Shown here: piece by piece, positions 14,701 through 26,261 of the stretch
Layout of the letters: every line of letters starts with the position of its first letter
How positions within the stretch are numbered: position 1 is the first letter of the stretch
DNA from: Camarhynchus parvulus
Taxonomy: Eukaryota; Chordata; Aves; Passeriformes; Thraupidae
Assembly (NCBI RefSeq): GCF_901933205.1
Contig: NC_044572.1
Span: 27,552,501-27,616,500 of the forward strand
Reading direction: 5' to 3'
Length of the DNA stretch: 64,000 nt
The notes under the pieces: model-generated
Told to the model about the DNA's origin: nothing
The model's database searches: none
The model's input: the letters and a program-made list of their open reading frames with translations, nothing else
Translations under genes and position numbers: made by a program

Positions 14701-15546
14701 GAAGAATATTAAGACCCAAGTTCATATGAAGCAGTGAAGAGTGATTTAGTTACAAGATCCCAAAGTAACGCCTTGAAACAGAAAACATTTGTTTACAGGC
14801 TCTGGAACTAGAAGGCCTTTGTGTAGCCCTCTTGCCAAGGCAATGGAACAAGAATAAATCACATACAGATACTGTTTGAAAAAGATCAAAAAGTGATTGA
14901 AAAGAGCTCTTGCCTGCAGAGTTTGCAACGCCCCTCCGGCCCCAGTGGAAACCACCTGGCCCCTTGGTTTCACTCCAGGCCTCCACTACCCCAAAAGTAC
15001 TATGATATTCTGTATGTTGCCTACACACATATTACTGCCTTTCCTCTAATTCTTGACTGCAACAAAGGTTGAACAATTTATCATCTAAGGACCAATTCTC
15101 ACCTAGGAGACACAACACAAGCAGGAAAATATAGATACTTAGTTGTTCTCTTCAGGAAACAAGGCCTTTTTCCTCTTTCCACTTTAATTTTAAAACAGCA
15201 CTGTTACCCACAGAAAGCCTAGTTCAAGTTCTACCCTTATTTAAAAAGAAGGGGAAATGTCCAACTGCAGTTGTTATACCAATAACCAAGCCTTAGTATC
15301 AACAGTTGCAGATATCTCAAATAATTCTGCAGAGCTACACCAACCTATATTATCTGAGATCTGATCAAGTCTTTTAAACAAATAATAGTGGAAAAGGCAC
15401 TGCCTCCTGGATTTTTTGTTACAGAGATATTAACCCAATGCTGCATCTTCCACTTCAAAGGTGTCATGTGCACTATTTCAAGCTGTTTTAATGTAATCAA
15501 ACCTTGCTGATTTTGTGCATTCTTCAGTAATTATTCAGCATATAAC

Positions 15547-15570
15547 ATATATATAGAGAGAGAGAGAGAG
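15547..15570. repeat. Compound (AT)n(AG)8 microsatellite
   Basis: A short AT run passes directly into eight AG units in THSD7A intron 1. Likely polymorphic. Confidence 0.85.
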
Positions 15571-15935
15571 ATTTCATAATAACTGTAGGCAAGCATTACA
15601 CCCAACACTGACAGCACATCACAGATCAGCATGTGAATTCATTAAACAAAACACATGAAGGAGAGGGTAGAAGAAGTAAAAGAGACAAACGGGGCAAGAA
15701 GCACCTATGTTTAGTCAGTTGTGTAAAGGAATGGTAAATACATGTCCTGCATGATGACATGAGAGACTAAGAAAAATATGCATCTTCATGTAAAGGGAAA
15801 AAAGTGAAAATTTCATGGGTGTCTTCATTTAGGAATCAGCAGTGATCACACTGTTCACTGCAGAACTTACAGATACAACAACATCTTAGCCCACGGTGAG
15901 CAGTATCATAAGATCATAAGGGTCTTTGAATATGA

Positions 15936-16257
15936 AAATCAAAGAATGGGTGAGGCTGGAAGGGACCACAGTGGGTCATCTGGTCCAACCTCTCCACCTA
16001 AACAGGGTCATCCCAGAACACACAGGACAGGATTGCCTGGATTACCCAGACAGTTCCTGAATATCCCCAGTGAGGGAGACTCCACAGCCCCTCTGGACAG
16101 TCTGTTCCAGTGTATGGTCACCTGCACAGTAAAGAAATTCCTCCTTGTATTTAGATGGAACTCCCTGTGCATCAGTTTCTGCCCATTGCCTCTTGTTTTA
16201 TTGCTTGGCAACACTGAGAAGAGCCTTCTTCCAGTCTTGACAACTCCCCTTCAGATT
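15936..16257 (-). mobile_element. CR1 LINE, 3'-end fragment
   Basis: The plus strand reads as the reverse complement of an avian CR1 3' end: 'gaggctggaagggacc', 'catctggtccaacctctcc', 'gactccacagcccctctgg', then 'cagtttctgcccattgcctcttg'. On the minus strand about 68 codons (16214-16008) stay open and resemble the C-terminus of the CR1 ORF2 reverse transcriptase polyprotein (KTRGNG, FFTVQVT-HWNRL, ESPSLGIF). It is 5'-truncated, as almost all CR1 copies are, and lies in the same orientation as THSD7A within intron 1. Confidence 0.92.
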
Positions 16258-19200
16258 AAATTCAATAATATTCAGCAAAATTCTAAAGCAAATCGTAAAA
16301 GTTAAGGTAGAATAAAAATGGCATTTGAGAAACTCACAGAAGTTCAGTGCAGCAGTGTAGAAACTGAAGCAAACAACTGCTCATTGTAAATTAAATCAGT
16401 TAAATCGGAGAAAGGAAATTACTCACGAACAAAACATGCCATTAAACATCTTTTCAACATAAATAGTTCAACACTTGGCAGTCTGTGTCTGTCCCACACC
16501 AATATAATCACCAGTCCCCAGTTTCACAACTTCTCTTCCATGAGTGGCTAAAAGCTGCTGCTGTCTAGCTCAGATCATGAATCAGATCCACACCATGACT
16601 CAACACTGGGAATCTTGCTGTTTCATCACTTTGCTTTAGTTTATGTTAAAAAACCGAGATGGCTTTCCCAGTGACCACACAAAATGAACCAACTGTGTAT
16701 TTGTAACTGAATAAAATGCATACACCAGGTCTGCACAGAATGGAATGAGAAAGTTTGGTGAGAAATGTAGTTTAATCACTTGAAGCTGTAATCAACTATG
16801 CTCATTTAAATGTGATTCAAAACTCTGAAGGTCCATTAAACACACCAGAACATCAAATACCCATTCTCTCAAGAGATCAAAAAAAAGTAACAAAAGCCAA
16901 AATTTCAAAGCAGTTTCAGCTGGAGAAGTAAAAATGACTTAGTGATGGCACCCATATCACAGGATGGGTGGAAATTAGAAGGCACCTCTGGAGATTACTT
17001 TTAGCTCAACCTCCCTGCTCAAAGCAGATTATTCACACCATAGTATATATTGAATGAAAGATAACTAAACCCCCAAATGGATAAACTGAGTATTGCAAAA
17101 ACCTCAGATTTTTATGGCAGTGGACTGGAGGATGGTAGTAAACAGGAAATCAGGTCCTCTGAGAGCTTTTCATGGATTGAAAGCAAACACTTGAAATTTG
17201 AATTAGAACACTCCTCCCCTCTTTCCAGCAAAACAAAAAACCCCTTCAAACCCCATAAACATAAGAAAGCATAAAAAAGAAACTATTATTATATAAAACA
17301 AAGCATGCCTCAACTCAAACATCATAGTCCTTGCAGATTATTGTCAAGGGCATCCTTAAGAAAACATAATGCAGTAAAGCAGTATAGAAGACACAGAGTA
17401 GACATTATTTCAAAAACCTTTAGAAATAAAAACAAGACAGATGCAAGTCATGAACAGCACTTAGAAAAGCTGATGACAGACTAAATTCAATACAAAAATA
17501 GCGTGGCTCTCAAAAAATGGACATAAGAGGTCCCAAAAGGCCTATAAAATCCAGCTAATTGCCTTGACAAAGTCTCAGCCACATTCTCCTGACCTCTCTC
17601 ATTCACAGAAGAAGGAAAATATCATCTGAAGTGCATGAGCTCACTACTGTTCAGTTTTGGTTTTCTCTCTGATACTTTAGCTGAACTCTGTACATCCCAT
17701 ACTACCTGTCACTTCAGACCACTGACCAGCAATTCTTCCAGCTCACTTTCTAGATCCTCCCACGACTGGAGGGAGGGAAAACAAAAGAATTCAATACACA
17801 GCTGAGAAAAAGAGCGCAAAAATTTAATTTGGAGCCAAACACAGATGCAGTGTCTTATTCACTGCATCTTGCCTTTCATCATCTGCAAGGAGCCACTCTT
17901 GTTTTTCATTACTTGTTTTTCATCTTGTTTCCATTTCATCACTGATGTTATGGCTGCAGTATTTCTTACTGTAGGCAAAACAGGCGAGAGATGTCACAGA
18001 AGAAAAGATGAAGGGAAGAGCTAGCTCTTCATCAGGCAAAGTAATTGGATCATACCTGTCCTACACAGAAGTTTCTTAAGAGCAGTCTTTGCCAGGAAGG
18101 GAGAAAGGGGGTGAAGACAAAAGCCAACACAGTTTCCTTGGTGCTGGTTTAGCTGACATGACTTCAGAGCACGTGTACCATGTGCAAAGTAAGTGGAGTT
18201 AAGTGCATAGCAAACTGATTGCACGTGTTCTTAAGTAGTAGTTCACTAGAATTATTATTATCCTGAAACTACGTTACTGTTTTAACATTTTTAAATACAA
18301 ACCATTACACTGTTAAATGGAGACATAATAAAATGCTGGAGAGTTTATTCTGCTGATGCCTAGCAACTTAGGGTAAATGTGAAATGCTTTATGAAAATGT
18401 TATATTATTACTGTGTCTTTCCATAAACCTGTGCATATATATCACCTCTTTTTAAGTGTGTGTTGAACATTTACAGATCTGTAATGGAACTGTAAATTGT
18501 TTTTAATTTGTCAACAATTTAAAGGGAAAAAAAGGTCACTGTCATTGTGTAACCCATCTTGCAGTCAGAAGTGGAAGTTGCAAAGGATTTTCCCTTCTTC
18601 AGATTTCTCTTTCTAGTGTTATTGGAGAGCTTGTCTTCTTGTTTAAATGAATTTCCTTTTAATCTCCTCTCTGAGCAGCTGGATAGATGGAGCCTCTTAA
18701 AAAATTCAGGATATCACTGTAATTGTAAATTGATCTGCTTCTGTGGCAGAAAGCAGTGTTCCTCCATCTAGGAAAGAGACTGTCTTCTCCAAGTTATTTT
18801 TCAGACAAATGATTAATTTGCAATCTCTCCTATTGTAATATCCTTTAATGAAAAACCACTTTATAAACAAATCTACTACTTTTTGGATTGTTTCGTTCCT
18901 GGCAACACACAGGAAAGGAAGCTAACTGCCAAAGGCAATGTGAAATATTTCCCAGTCAGAAATTTTTAAATTTCCTAAATGAGAGTTTGAGTCTACTTAC
19001 ATATGAACTGCAACTGTATCAGGACAACTAAAATGTACATATTCATCACTGCTTAAGTTCTGAATTAATGTAATATCTTAACAGACACAGGAAAATTCCC
19101 CCACTGGTTTTTAACGGAGAGTTAATGTTGAAACACTGTTATGACTATGCAATCTTTAAAACAGACACGTAACTCATTAGGATCAAAGTAGGGGAAATTA

Positions 19201-19806
19201 TCCATCTACTGTGGTGCTGAATCCACATAGCCTATTTGCCTTTGGCTCTTTGGTTATGAGATCTGGCATCACTTGGATTATTTCACCTAATCCATCATTA
19301 GCTTTCACGTGTCCTATATACCATGGAATAAACCTAAATTTAACAAACCCAACTCCCCATCAATTACCACACTGAATATATTACATGTCAGTACAGGACA
19401 CAAAGATTAGATGTGCTGAATCACATCTTTCTTTGTGAAAATTCAGTATGTTTAGAGCACTTTTAACAATGCTGACTCCAATTGTAATAATTGTTCCTTC
19501 TCACTGATGACAGGCACTAATGCTCTGACCTTTATGTACAACACAGAGCTGCTAAACAGAATTAAAATATATAAGAGATACAAGTAACAGTGCCACAGAC
19601 TAAAATGTGGAGTTTTTTAATTGCAATATTTGCCTGGATGGTGGAATCCTGTAAAATGACCTATTTTCCTCATATAATCCTGCCAGCAAACATTAGTTAT
19701 TTAGATTAACTTTCTCCCTCCACATACACAAAGCACACAAAAAGGTCATTACTTACAACAAAAACTCGACACGCTGCTGTTGCGTTATCACAGCACCCTG
19801 ACTTAC

Positions 19807-19978
19807 CAGTCTTCCACAAATACACCGACGAAGTTTGAAATTCACTTTGTGCACGGGTGTCCCAGCTCGCCAGCAGCAGCAGCATCAGCAGCATCCCGAG
19901 AGCCGCCCCGCAGCGGGCGGGCACGGCAGGAGCCCCCGGCCCGCGGCGCAGCGGAGCGCTCCCCTCGCTCAGCCCCAT
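19807..19978 (-). CDS. THSD7A: THSD7A first coding exon (signal peptide exon), partial CDS
   Basis: Seen: reading right to left, an ATG at 19978-19976 in strong Kozak context (G at -3, G at +4) opens 57 codons plus one base, ending at a consensus donor GTAAGT (19806-19801), so the intron is phase 1. Residues 1-25 are Gly/Ala/Arg/Pro-rich, about 26-38 form a Leu/Met hydrophobic core (MLLMLLLLASW), and a cleavage site is likely near DTRA/QS. The mature stretch ends SSVYLWKT-G. Known: THSD7A is a large type I membrane glycoprotein with many thrombospondin type-1 repeats, found in endothelium, neurons and podocytes and involved in endothelial migration. The mammalian protein also starts MGL, has a Leu-rich signal peptide, and enters its first TSP1 repeat through a near-identical YLWKTG motif. 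The remaining exons lie beyond position 1. It is the first ATG in its frame after an upstream stop at 20254-20252. The paralogue THSD7B is less likely, because its N-terminus starts differently. Confidence 0.85.
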
Positions 19979-20208
19979 GCCGCCTGCAGCCGCCTCCGGA
20001 ACCCGCAGCACCGCCACCGAACCTTCCTCAGACGATCCTCCCCTCCTCAGAATTGCTTCGCGGGAAGAAAGGGACCGCAAAGCTCTCTCCCGCCGCTGTG
20101 CATGGCAGTTGGGAAGGAGAAGCTGTTTAACACCAGGGAACAATAGAGTCCTCGCTGGCGCTGGCTCCGGCTGCTGCTGCTGCAGCAGCTCCTCGTGCCG
20201 GTATGGTC
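19979..20208 (-). other. THSD7A: Probable 5' UTR of THSD7A exon 1
   Basis: GC-rich, CpG-rich sequence directly upstream of the ATG with no splice acceptor needed to explain the exon. The frame of the CDS stays open here back to 20251 without any ATG, so it is read as leader rather than coding. It contains a CTG/CAG tract (20169-20192). The right-hand boundary is an inference from a TATA-like and an initiator-like match. The real transcription start could be further upstream or spread over several sites, as is common in CpG-island promoters. Confidence 0.55.
20169..20192 (-). repeat. Short CAG/CTG repeat with a 14-bp perfect palindrome
   Basis: Minus strand reads GAGCTGCTG followed by four CAG units; 20176-20189 (GCTGCTGCAGCAGC) is a perfect palindrome. 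It lies in the presumed 5' UTR, where it could fold into a small hairpin. Trinucleotide tracts in GC-rich first exons are common. Confidence 0.7.
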
Positions 20209-20240
20209 GCTGCTCCACGCTCTTCCATTCAGCGCTTATA
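20200..20240 (-). promoter_or_regulatory. Candidate core promoter: TATA-like TATAAG plus initiator-like CCATACC
   Basis: On the minus strand TATAAG lies at 20240-20235 and CCATACC (fits YYANWYY) at 20206-20200, placing a possible +1 A at 20204. The spacing of about 36 bases from the first T is slightly longer than the usual 30-31, so the pairing is tentative. The position at the upstream edge of the CpG block is right for a start site, giving a leader of about 225 nt. Confidence 0.3.
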
Positions 20241-20252
20241 GCAGTTTTCCAT
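20229..20252 (-). other. Possible 7-codon uORF upstream of THSD7A
   Basis: ATG at 20252-20250 opens seven codons (ATG GAA AAC TGC TAT AAG CGC) and stops at TGA (20231-20229), out of frame with the main ATG. It would matter only in transcripts starting upstream of 20252; the candidate TATA-driven start at about 20204 would exclude it. Confidence 0.25.
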
Positions 20253-20520
20253 CAGCTAAAAGCGAGACAGCTGTCCGCAGGGGGCTCCAGCTGACTGAGC
20301 AGGTTATCTTGCTCTGGGAGGCAGCAGCAGTCATTTACACCAGCTGGAGAGAGTGAGAGACAGAGAAACAGGGATGAGGAGAAACACAAATAGCCCAGCG
20401 CTGTAATCTCAGCGCAGAGAGTGACTGCAAAAGGCTGGCTTCCCAGACACGTCTCTCCCTGGAATATCCCAAATGATACACACGAAGAAGAAAAGAAGAA
20501 ATCATCATCAGACATGCTTC
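20241..20520. other. Promoter-proximal upstream sequence of THSD7A
   Basis: Moderately GC-rich transition between the CpG block and the AT-rich flank, with purine-rich stretches (20344-20390). On the minus strand an 87-codon frame (ATG at 20515, stop 20254-20252) lies in the same frame as the CDS, separated by a single TGA from the open leader frame. No signal, domain or similarity was recognised in its translation, so it is treated as non-coding or, at most, an uORF of a longer transcript. Confidence 0.4.
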
Positions 20521-23208
20521 AGAAGCACAAGTCATTCGACCAGAACAGATATAAACAGAACAATATATAACAATTAAGAGAGCATCAGACATTTGTCCTG
20601 GTAACACTATGTACGCTGCATTAACCATTTTGTAAACAACAAAAAAATAAGTGATTACAGATGCATTGAACAGACAATTAAGACCATATGAAGGGAAATT
20701 GAAGAAAAACTAGAAAAAAAATTAAAAAACACTACCTTGTCTTGCATATATTTATCAAATCTATTTCAGGTAATGGCATACAGCTATCTGCTCTGAGGAA
20801 AGATGAATATGTGTGTATGATAATGTGTATGTATGTGTAAGCCCATCACCTCTGTGGTAGGCAAAGTGTGCACATAATATATAAAAGAAGATAACATCCT
20901 TTCTTATCCAGCAAGTATGTACACATAGATACATGCATAAACGTCAACTGTGTAATTTAAAATAATTTGAAGATCAAGTTATCAATCATTTTACATATGA
21001 AAGTATGCAGGCTACATTAGGCTGTCAAGATGGTACAAAAACGTGGAGAGAGACAAAGCTTTTTAAATAGGGATCTTTATCTCTCCCACCCACTAAGCAG
21101 TGAACAGACACTTTAACAAGCCTAAAGATTGGGCTTCTTACACCTATAAACTGCGAAGCAAATGAGGAATTTTAAAGAAAACCAATATCATATTCAGAAA
21201 GTTATATTAAAATTGCAAACAAAAATACACAGTAAGAGCACAGGATGCAGAGTTGAAAAATGATGGAGCTATTGTTGTTTAAAGAAGAAACCTTCAGTCA
21301 ACCTCTCTTGGGACGCCTGTCATTTTGCACAACCTTCCCAGACTCAGCCTTTTCACATGCATTAGATTAAAATCAGTTGTGATCAAATAATTCCCAAGTC
21401 CTTGCCTGTTTAAATATTCTGACATCAGAGCAAATTAGCAATGTTGAAGGTTGCAAATTCGTCTTTGTTTACTTTCCACTCTGTTACGTCTCTAAGAGGG
21501 AATTAAAGGCTCAGGGAGCTATAGCACCATGAGGCTGTGATTAAGAGAGATAAGCAAGTGTGGATTACTGTTCCTCAGCTGTTGAAAAACAGGCAACAAT
21601 CAGGAGATTATAGGTTGATAAGGGATACATAGAAAGCCATGATCTTAACAAATTTATAGCATCCTGATCCAGAACTTGTACCCTCAGCTAAAAGCACTTC
21701 AGGAGATACATTTTATTCACTTCTACATCATGCTGTTTTAGCTTTAGAAAGCATGGTTTCCTCTTCAGCCTTTGCCTTGTACTAGAGAGAACACTGATAT
21801 AAACCAAAATTTTTTCTGAGTTCATTGATTTACATCAATTTTAAAGGTACATCTGTGTTAATGTGCTTAATCACACGCACATTATTTAACAAACTGTGCA
21901 GAGGTACTTGGGAATATTCGACATAATAAAAATAATGCCAGCTTCACAATTTATGAAAAGTAGGATTAAGAATCTAAGGGTTTACAGAAGTTTTAAGAAC
22001 CTCAGGAAATCTATGACAATAGCTGTATTGACTTGCATACTTAAAACATATGTAGCTTATATATTCCTTTGAAAAAATAAGAATAAACATTGGCTTTTTA
22101 GCCAGAGCTATGCATGAGAGGAAAACTCAAGTTTATAGAGAGAGTAGGGGAAAAGGCACCCTTTTCAGAGTTATTAAATACAATGGATTCTATCTGGAAT
22201 TTTTAATGAATGTATAAAGAAAGCCTCTGAGAATATTTTGTACGTGACTCAGATCATCTGGAAACATCATCAGGGAACAGATCATCCATGTAGTTGGCAC
22301 AATGAATCAAAGTGGGTTTTGACAGCAGAACAAAGCAGCATCATGAGAGAGGGTAAGCACATGTACACAAACACTCAAATATTTTCTTATATTTGTGCAA
22401 CTATAGAACTGCATGTTTCAAAACCATTAAAATATAGATTATCAAAGTAAAATATTTTCACTTTACTTTTCATGGTTTTACCATTTTATCAGTCAAAAAA
22501 ATCAATGAACCACAAAATAATAACTCCACTTTATTTTCTGACAGAAGATATAGTGAATTAAAATTGTTCAGAAATAGGTCGCAGAGACAAAATGCAAGGA
22601 ATATTTATTATGCAAAAGTATTTGTGTGTCTGGAAAAAAAGAGGATTTCTGAAGAGCTGGTTTTGGGACTCAGTTGCTTATGCCTTACATGCACTCATCT
22701 TTTACTCAGGATAGGGAAAGGCCAGTGATTCCCCAGGCCAAAGAGTAGGCTGGTGCCTGAAGACAAACACCACCAACAACAACCTCACCAAACTAACCGC
22801 AGGAATTAGACTTCTCAAACAAGAGGGAATATATCCTGATTTTAAGTTTTAGTGGCTGTCAGCATCCCTTTCTGGGAATGCTGTTGTTAGCCATTTCCAG
22901 TGTACCTGATGCCCTGTTATCCTCTCCCATTTGGTACAGTGAACATGGGACCTCCCTCCAGTGCACTATTTCCAGCCTACTGGCAATCTTCTAATATATA
23001 CTTAACAATCATAATTTATTGGTTGTTTATGGCTTAGACATTCCCAAATATATGGTTAAGTATTTCTGAGAAGAAGCCTCTAGACAAAGCATAGAAATAA
23101 ACTACAATTGACATTAGTATGCATATCACAAACTTAATAGGGCAATTGTTGCTTCTTAGAGCACCAACCTATGAGCCTCAAGAGATAGAATTATATATTT
23201 AGATGTAG
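20521..23208. other. 5' flank of THSD7A, no gene seen
   Basis: AT-rich unique sequence. There is a TG/TA-rich stretch at 20810-20840. No exon with paired splice signals and recognisable coding content was found, and no repeat family was recognised. Confidence 0.5.
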
Positions 23209-23313
23209 AGGTGGCACTTGGGGGTATGGTTTAGTGGTGGACTAGGCAGAGATAGGTTAGTGACTACTCCATGATCCTAAACATCTTTTCCAAACTAAAT
23301 AATCCTATCATTT
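23209..23313 (+). mobile_element. CR1 LINE, short degraded 3' terminus
   Basis: The pattern 'aggtggcacttgg..atggtttagtggtgga..ggcag', then 'catgatcctaaacatcttttccaaactaaataatcctatcat', is the last about 100 bases of a CR1 3' UTR, diverged from consensus but in the right order. Severely 5'-truncated and without coding content. Confidence 0.75.
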
Positions 23314-26261
23314 TATTTGAGGCACAACAACTACAAGAAGTCTGTAAACTACTCAAACAAATCATTGACAACTTAGCAAATTTCATTTCTCTTCAAAAAG
23401 TATGACTACCCTCAAAGATCTTTATCAAAATGACAAAGTGTTAGTCATGAAATATTCCAATAACTTTGCTCACATTTCCTAGCATTAAAGAGTTAGAGGA
23501 TGACAAAGTAAGCATGAAATACCTTTTGTTTTTTGAAGAGGGAAATGAAAAGATACATATTTCAATATAGAATCAGGCTGGCAGTATTCCTCTGCTACCA
23601 GGCAGTCCCATGCTCACACCCTTCTCTTTATGAAAAGCCATGAATCAAAGCTTGAGGATCATATTACCTTATATCCTGATGATGTTGTATTTCTACACAT
23701 AGTAAGGCCAAAAAGCATGCAAAGATTACTAAAAATATACACACATTTGTTGCTAGAGTAAGCAATACACAACAAAGAGCAATGCTCAGCATCACTTTCT
23801 TCTGCCTTCAATTTCAGACTGGTCAAAACAGAAACCTTTAGAGAAGTTTCAGGCAATTTTTATAGATCTATATAAGATGTTTTACAAATTCTACAACTGC
23901 ACTCCAGAAAACCATCTCTGCTGCATAAATACTAGACTAGTACAAAAAAACCCTCCAGAATGAATACTAGAATAGCCCAAATTCTAAAGAGTGAAAAATG
24001 TTTTATTTCTTGTGCAGAAAAGTGAAGGTCCTCTTCATCTGAACTGTGCTAGTTTTGGTTGAGCTGCAAGACCTTTCCCCACTTCTTAGGTATGAAAATA
24101 ACAAATATTGCCAAAAACAACTAAGTCATCTATCTCTGATTCATTTAGCTCTATGGTTATAATGAATTTATTATAGCAAATGCCCACTGGATAATAGAGT
24201 ACCCAATATTTCTGATAAGTATTCTAAATTTGTAACACGCTGATCTGGTTCTGTTGCCATATGAGGTAGGATGTCCTTGGATATATCCATTTCATAGGAT
24301 GCAGCGACATGGTTGCTCCCCTAACTTAGAGAAGTTAGGAAGGTACAGTGTGTTCCCTTATATGTATATTTCCTCGTAATATCCATGATCTAAATAATTC
24401 ACATAGCAGTTAAAATAAGCTTTTGTTCTCTTCATTCCATGACAAAGTCATGGGCCAAAAATTCTAGTTCTGCACTGTGTGAGAGCCTGACATTCATGAA
24501 GACATTTTAGTACAGTTGCAAGCATATTGTAATAATTCTCTTCAGATGGGACCTGCAAAAATTTTGTTAGATATTGAGTACTTCAGGATGGAATAAGCTG
24601 CACATGGCTATTTTAATCTTTGCTGCACAACATTAAGAACTCGTTACCAGATTCAGAAGGAGTCTATTATTTTTCTTTATAGCAATGCTAAGGATCCTAG
24701 TCAGGGAAGCCACAAAAATGTGCTAAAACGAAAAATCTAAAAAAAATTATGCTAATTTTTCAAAATATACCTGCTCCAGTCTTTAAGTCCAAAATTGCAC
24801 ATGCTGTGCAAAACTTGCAGCTGAAGTTATTGTTTACGAATCCTAAACATATGGCCTCTAGGTGTCACACTCGACCATGTCATGCTATTGGAAATTTCTA
24901 TTTTGCTTTCAAAGCAGGTAAGAGGTCTTGATTTTACCCTTTCAGTGTTTTTATGCCACATCTCCTTTGTAAACTTGCGATTTTTAAACAAACAAGCAAA
25001 AGCCACCCAGCCTCTTTCATACAAGCAGTACTATTATTTATGGTATTCCCAGAATAACTGTTTTTGCAAACATTAGAGGTATCACAATGCCTGTCTGTTG
25101 AATTTGTTTCATTCTTTTAGATTATGGATTTGGAGAAAAAATTATGAACATTAAGAGTTATATGTGTGAGCTGCAGAGAAGTAAGAAAGCATTACATGTA
25201 CAAAGTGACTGGAGTATATTAATAATGCACACAAACTCTTCAGTGTTTCCAGACTACTACAAAAAATTGCCACAAGCCAAAGTTATTTTTGAAAAATTAT
25301 TGAAGATTCTACTTACATGAATGATTAGAAACATCTCATCATCTAGTTCTGGTTTTATAAATTCTTTGCTTTTTTAAGTTAAGATAGCAATTCTTGGACT
25401 GATCTATCTTTTTTTAAGGTTCTCATTTTATTTTTTCATTATACTGGACAGCAAAGGGTGGTGTTTGTTTGGTTTTTAATCTAGATATTTTCCTAGTCAT
25501 TCCTTCATTGGTACAGGGTGGGTTTTTCAATTGCAAAAGAAAAAAAAAAGTAGGCAACAAAATCAACATCCTTGGCATGAAATAGTCACAGAAACCAAGT
25601 ATTCTTTGTAAGGAGAGCCCACTGAGGTACAGACAGGATGTCTAGAAATGATTGCTGGGAGATCAAGGTAGAAGAATTCAAGTAAGAAATCAATGAATTT
25701 ATCAAGGATGGCACTCAGCTTTGGATCAAGATACATGATGAAAAACTGTATTTACCATCTTCGTTTTCAAGAAAAATGTTAGTTTTGACTTGGTAATGTA
25801 ACCAAAGGCTACTGGGCTAAACAGATCAATATCACAGTGAAATGCAATGGTCCAAGAACTGAAGAAGGTCAGATTAAACTGCCTAATTTTACTTTCTGGC
25901 TTTAAACTGTGAATTAACCTTGTCCTTTTTGCCCAGATTACATTGGCTTCAATGCCAACCACATGAAGAAGATCCTATCCAAAGATGAGAACTGACTGGA
26001 AGATCAAAACTGGCTCCATTACTTTTTCTGCCTTAATGAAAAAGGGAAAAAAAAAAGCACGAGGGAAATGGTGAAATTTTCACTTAAAAACTTTTGGCAA
26101 CCCCTGTTTTGGGGAAAAAACATCATTTGTGCTGGGAATGATCAGTGTGCTCTTCCCATCACAACCTCCAAAAAGAAGCCTGCACAACCTAGAACTATTG
26201 TAAAATACAGGTTCACCAACGAGAATATTGCATCTGACTTCATGTTCTCAGAAGGCTAAAT
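23314..26261. other. Flanking sequence without a recognised gene
   Basis: AT-rich sequence with short A/T runs and small unlinked open frames below 80 codons. No recognised repeat or RNA gene. Confidence 0.5.

Larger units (their letters stand above)
1..19806 (-). other. THSD7A: THSD7A intron 1 (5' part, continues past position 1)
   Basis: Begins with the GTAAGT donor at 19806-19801 and runs left out of the window; no acceptor followed by a credible THSD7A exon was recognised, so the intron exceeds 19.8 kb. A very long first intron is known for this gene in other vertebrates. Content is AT-rich unique sequence with a CR1 fragment (about 15936-16257), a (TA)(GA) microsatellite (15547-15570), an AAAT tract (8338-8353), A-rich runs (9715-9740, 14140-14195), and short direct or inverted repeats at 2067-2092, 5290-5309, 6641-6692 and 8649-8712. 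A modestly GC-richer patch is at 14925-15000. Open frames here (up to 122 codons) show no recognisable protein. Confidence 0.75.
19855..20240. promoter_or_regulatory. CpG-island-like block over THSD7A exon 1
   Basis: A sharp rise in G+C and frequent CG dinucleotides (for example around 19890-19990 and 20030-20100) against a strongly AT-rich, CpG-poor background. It covers the first coding exon and the presumed leader. This is the usual signature of a vertebrate promoter and first exon, and it is the only such block in the window. Confidence 0.75.

Noticed and set aside
19706..19806. Extension of the minus-strand frame beyond the donor
   Set aside because: It is read-through into intron 1 past a consensus GTAAGT; the added residues have no TSP1 features.
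19857..20294. 145-, 116- and 103-codon plus-strand frames over the THSD7A exon
   Set aside because: They overlap in different frames antisense to the signal-peptide exon and arise because GC-rich CpG sequence has few stops; no signal or domain is visible.
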